Below are positions 41,719 through 49,941 of a stretch of DNA of 64,000 nt, piece by piece. Each line of letters opens with the position of its first letter. The first letter of the stretch is position 1. Source of the DNA: UBA1181 sp045226255 (GTDB taxonomy: Bacteria > Bacteroidota > Bacteroidia > Bacteroidales > Paludibacteraceae); contig JBGVCG010000010.1 of NCBI GenBank assembly GCA_045226255.1, positions 124,001 through 188,000 of the forward strand, in the 5' to 3' direction. The translations under genes and the position numbers were made by a program. The notes beneath the pieces are model-generated. The model was not told the DNA's origin. It made no database searches and saw only the letters and a list, made by a program, of their open reading frames with translations.

Positions 41719-43143
41719 TCACCTCCTTGCTATGTATATTGTTTGTTTATATTGATAATCATAGGTTCCCGGATCAAAACAACCTGCCGCATAATAGTCA
41801 TCGTGGATTCCATTCCAACCCCAATTAACACTTAAAAAGCTATTAGAATAGGACGAAGACAAATACCTTATTGCGGTGACATCCGTAACGGTATTTACCG
41901 TATACGAATAACTTTTTATTGTAGTAGTCTTATAACCATCTATCACCCACACATGTCCATCAGAATAGATTGGCGTATAAGAATCCGTCGTTTTAACAGT
42001 AATCCCCAATATCTTTTTCTTCTTTTTCGCTTTCTTCATCGTCATCACTCTAAATCCAGAAGCAATCACAGGAATCTGAGAATCCAAACAAGACTTAACT
42101 TGGTCCCAATTATAATCCGATGGATTAGACGTTTGATATCCTAATGTTCTTAGCCACGTAAGCGTATTATCCATATTCGCACCACTTCCCTCACATCCAT
42201 ATGACATTTCAACATGCGTTCCGATCAATTGTACCAACCTAGCAATAGAATTCCGAGCAGGAACAGAAACATACTCGGCACAAGAAGAATACTTCATGTC
42301 TTTCCAATTAAACGAATAGCCATCAAGAACTTTCGGGAACTCATAATACGCCATTATCTGCGCTGTAGCAATCGCCACACAGCCTGCCAACATATGGCCA
42401 CCAGAAGGACATAAAGGCACATAACTATTATATGGGGCATCCTGTCCCCACTTTGTATTAATCAAAGGAGCCACACTCTCCTCCGAAACCAAATCATACT
42501 TCCCCGTATAAATGCGTCGCAAGGCAACAGTGTCATCCTTCAGTTGCACTTCTGCTTTCTGTCGAAGGGAATCCTTTTCCGCCTCAAATTGTCGTATCGA
42601 ACCAATCAGATAGTCCTCCATGTTCGCCAAAACCATCGCCAAACCAGGGTTTTCCACCTCATCGCCCAGCGTGCCTTCGCCCACATACGCCAAAATCGGG
42701 CACCCCACACGATCGTCCGCACAGATAATTGCGAAACCCGCACTGTCGGCGAAGTTACACACATAAGCCAACGTGTCTGGAATAGGCACTTCATCACCCG
42801 AACCCGAACGAAGAGTGGTCTCCTCCGAACAAAGCGCACGAACCTCGCCTATCGTTCTTGCCTTACCCGACTTGAGGCCATCACCATCACCCGCAAACAG
42901 GGATGACGCATCCAGCGCCAACTCTTTCGCCTCGTCCACACCAATCGTATGGCAAGAGGAGAACAACGCCCTGAAATTTAAGGGAGATTCTTCTTTCTGC
43001 TCCTGCGGAAGATTTGAGGAATCATCTCGGATCTCCTCCACCGCATCATCTTTCTCACATGACATGAACTGACTTGCCGCCAAAATCATAATGGGACATA
43101 GCAGCATTAGCAAACATGGCTTTTTTTCTCTTCTTAACAACAT
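41719..43143 (-). CDS. C10-family (streptopain-type) cysteine protease lipoprotein
   Basis: Secreted papain-like protease made as a zymogen. 474 residues: signal with lipobox QFMSC (Cys about 29), a propeptide of the Spi/inhibitor-like type up to about residue 225, then the catalytic domain. The active-site Cys255 is in LAGCVAIATAQIM and His397 is in DGHVWVIDGY. A late VNWGWNG carries the Trp/Asn motif. A lysine cluster (KKAKKKKK) sits between them. C10 enzymes of gut and oral Bacteroidales resemble streptopain and can cut host proteins. Expression probably begins at the TATATTTG box at 43249. Confidence 0.9.
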   Translation of the reverse strand: MLLRREKKPCLLMLLCPIMILAASQFMSCEKDDAVEEIRDDSSNLPQEQKEESPLNFRALFSSCHTIGVDEAKELALDASSLFAGDGDGLKSGKARTIGEVRALCSEETTLRSGSGDEVPIPDTLAYVCNFADSAGFAIICADDRVGCPILAYVGEGTLGDEVENPGLAMVLANMEDYLIGSIRQFEAEKDSLRQKAEVQLKDDTVALRRIYTGKYDLVSEESVAPLINTKWGQDAPYNSYVPLCPSGGHMLAGCVAIATAQIMAYYEFPKVLDGYSFNWKDMKYSSCAEYVSVPARNSIARLVQLIGTHVEMSYGCEGSGANMDNTLTWLRTLGYQTSNPSDYNWDQVKSCLDSQIPVIASGFRVMTMKKAKKKKKILGITVKTTDSYTPIYSDGHVWVIDGYKTTTIKSYSYTVNTVTDVTAIRYLSSSYSNSFLSVNWGWNGIHDDYYAAGCFDPGTYDYQYKQTIYIARR

Positions 43144-43248
43144 AATCTAAACAATCTAAAATTAACAATATAAAAACACAGTAAACATTTTCCCGAACCA
43201 CTAATATTTATTTTCCAGAAAATTCTCTCATCAGCTGTTTCAACTCTG

Positions 43249-43276
43249 CAAATATATAAATTATTCACAAAAACAA
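43249..43276 (-). promoter_or_regulatory. promoter of the C10 protease operon
   Basis: TTG at 43276-43274 and TATATTTG at 43256-43249, 17 bp apart, giving a leader of about 100 nt. The 43144-43503 gap holds this promoter, the AAACGTTAGTTCGA repeat motif (inverted, about 43412-43427) and the hisS promoter; no gene was seen. Confidence 0.55.
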
Positions 43277-43471
43277 TACGTTTGTTTGAAAATATCACAC
43301 ACAAAATACACAAATTTATCTGCACATATATAATTTATCGGCTACTTGCGCCACCCTTTTTGGGGTCAGTCTATCCACAGTTTCATTTCGTGTTCCACTA
43401 TAATTTAGCAACCTCGAACTAACGTTTCATAATTCTTAATTTTTAACTCTTAATTCTAATTTATTAGTTAC

Positions 43472-43479
43472 CTTCGCGT
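43472..43479 (+). promoter_or_regulatory. -7 box of hisS
   Basis: TACCTTCG, one base from TAnnTTTG, about 25 bp before the hisS ATG. The -33 element is unclear. Confidence 0.4.
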
Positions 43480-43503
43480 CCAAAATCAAAAAAGGAAAAA
43501 GTC

Positions 43504-44871
43504 ATGGCACAAAAACCCTCCATACCAAAAGGAACGAGAGACTTCGCACCCATCGAAATGGCGCGTCGTAATTACATCTTCAACACCATCAAAGAGGTGT
43601 TTCGTCTATACGGATTCCAACAAATAGAGACCCCGGCGATGGAGAACCTCTCCACCCTGATGGGCAAATACGGCGACGAGGGCGACAAGCTCCTCTTCAA
43701 AGTGCTCAACTCGGGCGACTTCCTGGCGGACGTGGAACAAGCGGAACTGGAAAGCCGCAACTCCGTGAAACTGATCAAGAAGATCTCGGAGAAGGGTCTG
43801 CGCTACGACCTCACGGTGCCTTTCGCACGCTTCGTCGTCATGAACCGTGACAAGCTCAGCTTCCCTTTCAAACGCTACCAGATACAGCCCGTATGGCGCG
43901 CCGACAAGCCGCAGAAGGGCCGCTACCGTGAGTTCTACCAGTGCGACGTGGACGTGGTCGGAAGCGACTCGCTCATGAACGAAGTGGAGCTGATGCAGAT
44001 CGTGGACGAGGTGTACCGACGCCTCGGTGTGAACGTCTGCATCAAGATCAACAACCGTAAGATCCTCACGGGCATCGCGGAGGTGATCGGACAAGCGGAC
44101 AAAATCGTGGACATCACCGTGGCCATCGATAAACTGGACAAAATAGGCTTGGAGAACGTCAACGCCGAACTGGCGGAGAAGGGCATCCCTGCCGAATCCA
44201 TCGAGAAACTACAACCTATCATCCTGCTTCAAGGCTCGAACGAGGAGAAGCTGAAGACCATCCGTGAAGTGCTCGCCACCTCGGAGATCGGTCTGAAGGG
44301 CGTGGAGGAGATCTCCACCATCCTCGAACACATACAACTCCTTGGCATACAGACCAAGGTGGAACTGGACTTGACCCTCGCCAGAGGTCTGAACTACTAC
44401 ACGGGCGCCATCTTCGAGGTGAAGGCGCTCGACGTGCAGATCGGCAGCATCACAGGCGGCGGACGTTACGACAACCTCACCGGCGTTTTCGGCATGGAGG
44501 GTGTCTCAGGCGTGGGCATCTCCTTCGGTGCGGACCGTATCTACGACGTCCTGAACCAATTGGACCTCTACCCTGCCGAAATGCTCCAATCGACCAAACT
44601 GATCTTCGTGACCTTCGGAAACGAGGAGCTCAAATACGCCATGCAATGCCTGAAGCAAGTGCGCGCAGCAGGCATCGCAGCTGAAGTATACCCTGAACCT
44701 GCCAAGATGAAGAAGCAGATGGGCTACGCCGACAGCAAGGGCATTCCTTTCGTGGCCATCATCGGCGACACGGAGATGAAGGAGCAGAAGATCATGCTCA
44801 AGAATATGACGACGGGCGAGCAAAACCTCGTCAGCGTGGAAGAGGCGATCCAAACACTGACGGGCAAATAA
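43504..44871 (+). CDS. hisS: histidyl-tRNA synthetase
   Basis: Class II aminoacyl-tRNA synthetase charging tRNA-His. 455 residues: IPKGTRDFAPIEMARRNYIF at the start, motif 2 area FKRYQIQPVWRADKPQKGRYREFYQCDVD in two adjoining parts, the histidine loop ARGLNYYTGAIFEV, GSITGGGRYDNL and the motif 3 region GVGISFGADRIYDVL. A C-terminal anticodon-binding domain (AAGIAAEVYPEPAKMKKQMGYAD) completes it. A transporter gene follows 24 bp downstream. Confidence 0.98.
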   Translation: MAQKPSIPKGTRDFAPIEMARRNYIFNTIKEVFRLYGFQQIETPAMENLSTLMGKYGDEGDKLLFKVLNSGDFLADVEQAELESRNSVKLIKKISEKGLRYDLTVPFARFVVMNRDKLSFPFKRYQIQPVWRADKPQKGRYREFYQCDVDVVGSDSLMNEVELMQIVDEVYRRLGVNVCIKINNRKILTGIAEVIGQADKIVDITVAIDKLDKIGLENVNAELAEKGIPAESIEKLQPIILLQGSNEEKLKTIREVLATSEIGLKGVEEISTILEHIQLLGIQTKVELDLTLARGLNYYTGAIFEVKALDVQIGSITGGGRYDNLTGVFGMEGVSGVGISFGADRIYDVLNQLDLYPAEMLQSTKLIFVTFGNEELKYAMQCLKQVRAAGIAAEVYPEPAKMKKQMGYADSKGIPFVAIIGDTEMKEQKIMLKNMTTGEQNLVSVEEAIQTLTGK

Positions 44872-44895
44872 GGTCAACGGACAAAGGCGTCGACG

Positions 44896-45861
44896 ATGAT
44901 CAACTTCCTAAAGACATATGCGCTGTTCATCTCCATGATGATTGGTATCGTGTTCCATTTCATCTTCGTGGACGTCTCCTTCGTCACCAAATACTTCATG
45001 GACGAGCCGCTGAAGGACATCACCTTCATCACGAAATACATGCTGTTCCTGATGTTGCTGATTGTCTACTGCAAGGTGGATTTCCGCCAGTTCAAGTGGA
45101 AACGCTGGCATGTCATCCTGTTGACGATACAATTCACCGTCTGCATGCTCTTCTACCTGCTCGTCTTTAAATTCGACCTACGCATTGCGGAAGGCGGACT
45201 CATCTGTCTGCTGGCGCCCACCGCCACCTCCGCCCCTGTCATCACGGGGCTATTGGGAGGAACCGTGGCGGGCCTCATCACCTATAGTGTCTCCAGCAAC
45301 CTGCTGGCGGCTTTCTTCGCGCCCCTCTACTTCTCGCTGATCGGGGCGCACGGCACGGGAGCGGAAGACCTCAGCTTCTTCGAGGCGTTCCTCATCATCT
45401 GCCAAAAAGCCTTCCCGCTCATCTTCGGACCATTCGTCTGCGCGTTGTTCCTGAAACGATTCATCCGCCCCGCCTATGATTTCCTGAGGAGGAAACAGGG
45501 CATATCCTTCTGGCTGTGGACCATCGCCCTCGTGCTACTGATGTCCCGCACGACGGCAGACCTATTGGCCATGGACCCCGTCGAGCGTCCGGCCGCCTTC
45601 AACATGGCGCTGATCGCTCTGTTCTGCTGCCTCGCACAATTCACCGCAGGAAGGAAACTCGGCAAGTTATACCACAACAAAGTGGCCAGCGGACAAGCCT
45701 ACGGACAGAAAAACACGATCCTCGCCATCTGGATGGCGCAGACCTTCTTCAACCCTGTGGTCGCCATCGCACCCGCCACCTACGTGCTCTGGCAGAACCT
45801 CGTCAACTCCTACCAGTTGAGCAAGCATAGACGGGGCTTGAAAAAAGACCAGGAGTATTAA
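44896..45861 (+). CDS. membrane transporter, bile-acid:sodium-symporter-like
   Basis: A 321-residue polytopic inner-membrane protein with about nine or ten hydrophobic spans. The pattern LLAPTATSAPVITGLLGGTVAGLITYSVSSNLLAAFFAPLYF, read in pieces, resembles the substrate-binding half of BASS/BART superfamily carriers, and a second such region is AIWMAQTFFNPVVAIAPATYVLWQN. Substrate is unknown; it should not be assumed to carry bile acids. It lies 24 bp after hisS and may be cotranscribed with it. Confidence 0.7.
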   Translation: MINFLKTYALFISMMIGIVFHFIFVDVSFVTKYFMDEPLKDITFITKYMLFLMLLIVYCKVDFRQFKWKRWHVILLTIQFTVCMLFYLLVFKFDLRIAEGGLICLLAPTATSAPVITGLLGGTVAGLITYSVSSNLLAAFFAPLYFSLIGAHGTGAEDLSFFEAFLIICQKAFPLIFGPFVCALFLKRFIRPAYDFLRRKQGISFWLWTIALVLLMSRTTADLLAMDPVERPAAFNMALIALFCCLAQFTAGRKLGKLYHNKVASGQAYGQKNTILAIWMAQTFFNPVVAIAPATYVLWQNLVNSYQLSKHRRGLKKDQEY

Positions 45862-45898
45862 GAATTGGCTGGGGAATGTGCGTGTCACTACGCAACCT

Positions 45899-45987
45899 TA
45901 CCCCCCAACGGGGCGACCACAACACAGGCAGGGGTGTTAACCCCTGTACAATAGAACCGCAGACAGCCCGAACCCGAAGGGGTGACA
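45899..45987. repeat. REP-like GGGGT-hairpin element, copy B
   Basis: CCCCCAACGGGGCGACCACAAC-type start, CAGGCAGGGGTGTTAACCCCTG, CAATAGAACCGCAGACAG and ACCCGAAGGGGTGACA. It matches 17369-17457 over most of its length. It lies in the 45862-46148 gap, which otherwise holds the promoter of the next gene. Confidence 0.75.
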
Positions 45988-46044
45988 CCCTAACGAATTA
46001 AGTAGCAAAAAACTTTTTTGACATCCACATTTCAGGAAAAATAT

Positions 46045-46052
46045 TATCTTTG
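46045..46052 (+). promoter_or_regulatory. -7 box of the DUF4197 gene
   Basis: TATCTTTG with a TTG 24 bp upstream at 46018-46020; the leader is about 90 nt. Confidence 0.5.
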
Positions 46053-46148
46053 CGTTTGTGTGTAACCAATAAAGGCGACGCCCAAAAACAGCGTCACACA
46101 ATCTGTATCAGGAAAACGCAAACAATTAACTTTTAACATATTCGGTAT

Positions 46149-47033
46149 ATGGGATTATTAAACGACGTATTTTCCACGATCTCCAAAGCGGCACAAAGCG
46201 ATGCGGCCAAGGACATCATCAATTCAATCAGTAACGGGAAAGCCAAGGATGTCATCAACGCTATCAACGGAGGCGGACAAATAGACATCGCAGCAGGACT
46301 TAAGGCGGCCTTGAAAGTCGGCATCGAAACAGCCGCGGCCAACTTGGGAAAGAAAGACGGATTCCTTGCGGACGCGGCCGTGCGCATCGGAATACCTGAG
46401 GAGGCACTCTCCGTGTTCAACGCGGTACAGTCCCTCGCACAGAACCCAGCCTTCAACTCCCTGCTGAACTCCGCAGGCGCATCCATCCCTTCCTCCGACA
46501 CCGTGATCACCCTGTTCAACCGTGCGGCGGAAGACGCAGCCCCTAAGTCAGTGGACATCTTCGCCAACGCCATCACCGGCATGGGTATAGCCGACGCCAA
46601 GAACATCCTCTTCGGTGCGGACAACGCCGCCACCACCTACCTGAAGGAGAACACCTTCACGCAGTTGCAGGATGCCTTCATGCCAGCCATCAACAACTCG
46701 CTCGGCTCCGTACAGATAGCCAACACCACCCCACTCGCGGCTTGGAATACATTCGCCACCTACAACAATAAGTTGGTGGAGATGATGGACAGCAAGACCG
46801 TGAAGGCAGGACTTGAGATGGCCAGGATGACCGGTCTGTTGAAGGACGAGTATTTCGAGAAGCTCTCCTCCATCAAGATCGTCAACACAGACTTGTCCGA
46901 CTATATCACGGGGAAGGCCCTTTCAGGACTCTTCACGAAGGTTTCCGAGAAGGAGTTCGACATCCGTCACAATGCCAGCGCGCGCGTCAACGACGTGTTG
47001 AAGAGCGTCTTCGGGCAATTGGACGTAGCCTAA
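46149..47033 (+). CDS. DUF4197 family protein
   Basis: A 294-residue protein matching DUF4197, most clearly in the C-terminal half (FTQLQDAFMPAINNSLGSV, NTDLSDYITGKALSGLFTKV, EKEFDIRHNASARVNDVLKSVFG). The N-terminal half is Ala/Asn-rich and helical. Most members of the family are exported, but this start gives no clear signal peptide; no better start is visible. Function unknown. It has its own promoter and terminator. Confidence 0.85.
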   Translation: MGLLNDVFSTISKAAQSDAAKDIINSISNGKAKDVINAINGGGQIDIAAGLKAALKVGIETAAANLGKKDGFLADAAVRIGIPEEALSVFNAVQSLAQNPAFNSLLNSAGASIPSSDTVITLFNRAAEDAAPKSVDIFANAITGMGIADAKNILFGADNAATTYLKENTFTQLQDAFMPAINNSLGSVQIANTTPLAAWNTFATYNNKLVEMMDSKTVKAGLEMARMTGLLKDEYFEKLSSIKIVNTDLSDYITGKALSGLFTKVSEKEFDIRHNASARVNDVLKSVFGQLDVA

Positions 47034-47054
47034 AAACAGAGAACCATCATAACC

Positions 47055-47085
47055 AAAGAGGAGGCAGCCATGTCTCCTCTTTTTT
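47055..47085 (+). terminator. terminator of the DUF4197 gene
   Basis: AAAGAGGAG (47055-47063) pairs with CTCCTCTTT (47074-47082), followed by a T-run. Confidence 0.8.
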
Positions 47086-47131
47086 CTTTTAAGCCCACCC
47101 CTAGGATTCGTGAAATCACAAACAATTTTTA

Positions 47132-47139
47132 TATTTTTG
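47132..47139 (+). promoter_or_regulatory. -7 box of the first leucine-rich-repeat gene
   Basis: TATTTTTG, consensus, 32 bp before the ATG at 47172. Confidence 0.5.
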
Positions 47140-47171
47140 CAAAAAACAATTTTGCCACGCATTAAGATTTT

Positions 47172-49703
47172 ATGAGAAAAGCAATATTTTCCATATTGAT
47201 GACGCTGAGCTCCCTGGCTTGGGCTTCGGCGCAGAACTATTTGTGTTTCACCGCCAACGAGGCGAAATCAACCATCGGCATAGAGAACAAAGAGGGGAAC
47301 CAACCCGACATCGAATACTCCACCGACAAATCGAAGTGGAAGAAGCTGGACCCGGCGAAGGGCTACACCTTCAAGAACGCCCACGAGAAGATATACCTCA
47401 GGGGCAATAACAAGGAAGGTTTCTCCAAGGAGAACGGCAGGAGCCGCACCCAGTTCGTCATGACCGGCTCCATCTCCGCCAGCGGAAGCGTCATGAGCCT
47501 TGTCGACGGGGCGGGCGACGAGCAGACCATTCCAAGCGACAACTGCTTCATAAAACTCTTCGCCAAATGTACGAGCCTCACCCATGCGCCTGAACTGTCC
47601 GCCACCCGCCTTACGAAGGGTTGCTACGAGGAGATGTTCCAAGGCTGCGAACAACTGGCCCAAGCGCCGCAACTGCCCGCCACGGAATTGGCGGAGGGCT
47701 GCTACAAAGGCATGTTCCAAGGCTGCGTCAACCTCGCACAAGCCCCTGCATTGCCTGCGAAGAAGTTAGCGAAAGGCTGCTACGAGAGCATGTTCTACGG
47801 ATGCTCCACCATCACGAAAGCCCCTGAATTGCCTGCAACAGAATTGGAGGAAGGTTGCTATGCGCTCATGTTCAGGAACTGCGCCAACCTTAGCCAAGCA
47901 CCAGAATTGCCTGCTAAAGAACTGGCGCCGAAGTGCTATTCGAGAATGTTCGACCAATGCGGTAAGATCAACCACATCAAAGTCCATTTCTCCGAATGGG
48001 GAGACAACAGCGTGGATGGCAGACGCACCACCGTATGGTTGCAGGACGTGGCGAAAAAAGGAACGTTCGTCAGTCCAGGCAGACTCGCCGCTCAGTTCGG
48101 CGCAAGCGCTATCCCTGAGGGCTGGGAGGTCATCCACGAGGACAACAAGAAATCAGCGCACGACTACCTCTGCTTCACCACCACCAAGGCGGACGCCTTC
48201 ATCGGACTGATCAGCTACGGTGAGACAACCCCTAACGTGCTCTTCTCCGCCGACGGAGGCGAGTCATGGAAGGAAGTTGCGTTCGGCGACACACTACCAT
48301 TGCCTTTCAAAGGAGATAAGATATATTTCAAGGGCGTTAACCCGAAAGGATTCAACCAGACGAAGGAGGGACAAGACGTGCGTTTCTTCATGCAGGGAAG
48401 CATTGTCGCCAGCGGCAACATCATGAGCCTCGTCGACGGAGTCGGAGGTGCCTCCCACATCCCAGGCGTAGGTTGTTTCGCCTCTCTCTTCAAGAACTGC
48501 GACGCACTCACGAAAGCGCCTGAACTGCCAGCCACCTCCCTCGGAGAGGCTTGCTACCAAGAGATATTCTACGGCTGCGGAGGCCTCACGAGCGCACCGA
48601 AACTGCCTGCACAGAAGATGGCACCAGACTGCTACGACGGCATGTTCGCCAACTGCAAGAACTTGGCGGAGGCACCAGTACTCGCCTCGACACAATTAGC
48701 CAGAAACTGCTACAACAAGATGTTCTCAGGCTGCAAGGCGCTCAAGCAAGCCCCTGCGTTGCCTGCCACCAAGTTGGAGGAGGGTTGCTACCAATACATG
48801 TTCTGCAACTGCGACAACGCCGCCTTCACCGCACCGCAACTGCCTGCGCAACAGGTCGCACCGATGTGTTACCAGTATATGTTCGCCGGATGCACCAACC
48901 TGAAGCAGGCGCCTAAGCTGATAGCCGATTCCATGGCGAAGGCTTGCTACGAAGGCATGTTCCAGAACTGCGAGAAGCTGGCGCAAGCTCCTGAACTGCC
49001 TGCCACCCGCTTGGCGAAGGAGTGCTACTACTCCATGTTCAACAACTGCAAGGCCCTCACCAGCGTACCGGCACTTCCTGCCACCGTCATGGAGAAACGT
49101 TGCTACGGCTCCATGTTCGAGGACTGCGTGGGGCTCACCCAAGCCGGCACGTTGCCTTCCACCCGTTTGGCGGAAGCTTGCTACGAATTCATGTTCAAGG
49201 GTTGCAAGAAACTGACGCAAGCCCCTGCATTGCCTGCCGACTCGCTCGCCACAGGTTGTTACCAATCGATGTTCCTCGGTTGCCAAGGACTGACGCGCGC
49301 ACCTAAACTGCCCGCCACGCACCTGCGCGACTTCTGCTATAAGAGCATGTTCAAGGATTGCACCGCCCTTACCCAGGTGGATGACCTGCCAGCCCAAGCA
49401 CTCTCCACCAGCTGCTACGAGGCGATGTTCTCAGGCTGCGTGAAGTTGGTCAAAGCCCCGGCGATGTCCGGCACTACCCTCAAGGAAAATTGCTACAAAG
49501 AGATGTTCTACCACTGCAGTAGCCTCAACTACATAAAGATCAGCTCCACCAGCTGGGGCGACAAGAAAGGGAACAGGACCTTCTCGGAGGGTTGGGTCGA
49601 TGGCGTGGCCAAGGAGGGCACGTTCGTTTGCCCTGTGCGCACCATCAAGGAATACTCCGTGAATAGGATTCCGAAGGGTTGGAAAGTCACGGCGAAGAAC
49701 TAA
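47172..49703 (+). CDS. secreted BspA-like leucine-rich-repeat protein with Cys-paired repeats
   Basis: An 843-residue exported protein. The signal peptide ends near WASAQ. It is an internal duplication. A beta-rich head (NYLCFTANEAKSTIG, KIYLRGNN, GSISASGSVMSLVDG) leads to a first block of about six repeats. A second head (DYLCFTTTKADAFIG, KIYFKGVN, GSIVASGNIMSLVDG) then leads to about fourteen. The repeat is about 23 residues: LPATxLxxxCYxxMFxxCxxLxxAPE, with two cysteines eight apart in nearly every copy. Each block ends in a cap (HIKVHFSEWGD, YIKISSTSWGD, then GTFV). It is a BspA/LRR_5 relative, likely an adhesin or host-contact protein. No type IX sorting domain is visible at the end. Confidence 0.85.
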   Translation: MRKAIFSILMTLSSLAWASAQNYLCFTANEAKSTIGIENKEGNQPDIEYSTDKSKWKKLDPAKGYTFKNAHEKIYLRGNNKEGFSKENGRSRTQFVMTGSISASGSVMSLVDGAGDEQTIPSDNCFIKLFAKCTSLTHAPELSATRLTKGCYEEMFQGCEQLAQAPQLPATELAEGCYKGMFQGCVNLAQAPALPAKKLAKGCYESMFYGCSTITKAPELPATELEEGCYALMFRNCANLSQAPELPAKELAPKCYSRMFDQCGKINHIKVHFSEWGDNSVDGRRTTVWLQDVAKKGTFVSPGRLAAQFGASAIPEGWEVIHEDNKKSAHDYLCFTTTKADAFIGLISYGETTPNVLFSADGGESWKEVAFGDTLPLPFKGDKIYFKGVNPKGFNQTKEGQDVRFFMQGSIVASGNIMSLVDGVGGASHIPGVGCFASLFKNCDALTKAPELPATSLGEACYQEIFYGCGGLTSAPKLPAQKMAPDCYDGMFANCKNLAEAPVLASTQLARNCYNKMFSGCKALKQAPALPATKLEEGCYQYMFCNCDNAAFTAPQLPAQQVAPMCYQYMFAGCTNLKQAPKLIADSMAKACYEGMFQNCEKLAQAPELPATRLAKECYYSMFNNCKALTSVPALPATVMEKRCYGSMFEDCVGLTQAGTLPSTRLAEACYEFMFKGCKKLTQAPALPADSLATGCYQSMFLGCQGLTRAPKLPATHLRDFCYKSMFKDCTALTQVDDLPAQALSTSCYEAMFSGCVKLVKAPAMSGTTLKENCYKEMFYHCSSLNYIKISSTSWGDKKGNRTFSEGWVDGVAKEGTFVCPVRTIKEYSVNRIPKGWKVTAKN

Positions 49704-49835
49704 AAATTCTTTCAACCGGTTCCGAAGAGAGGCGTGCTAAGCGTCTCTTGCCCAAGGAGAAGGTGGGTTGAAAAATCGGAGAGTGTCATTCCTCTATTTT
49801 TTTCAAAAAACACGCTTTATTTAGTTAAAAATCTG

Positions 49836-49843
49836 TAATTTTG
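49836..49843 (+). promoter_or_regulatory. -7 box of the large repeat protein gene
   Basis: TAATTTTG, consensus, about 100 bp before the ATG at 49942. An imperfect nested hairpin (outer arms TTCAACC 49711-49717 and GGTTGAA 49766-49772) precedes it and may end the upstream transcript. Confidence 0.5.
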
Positions 49844-49941
49844 CATTGATTTTTGGATGAGTGAAGGGAAATAATCCACACGATAGTTTTTCCTCAGTGT
49901 AGTGTGTCTTTTTATTGAAAAAAATAAACGATAATAATACA

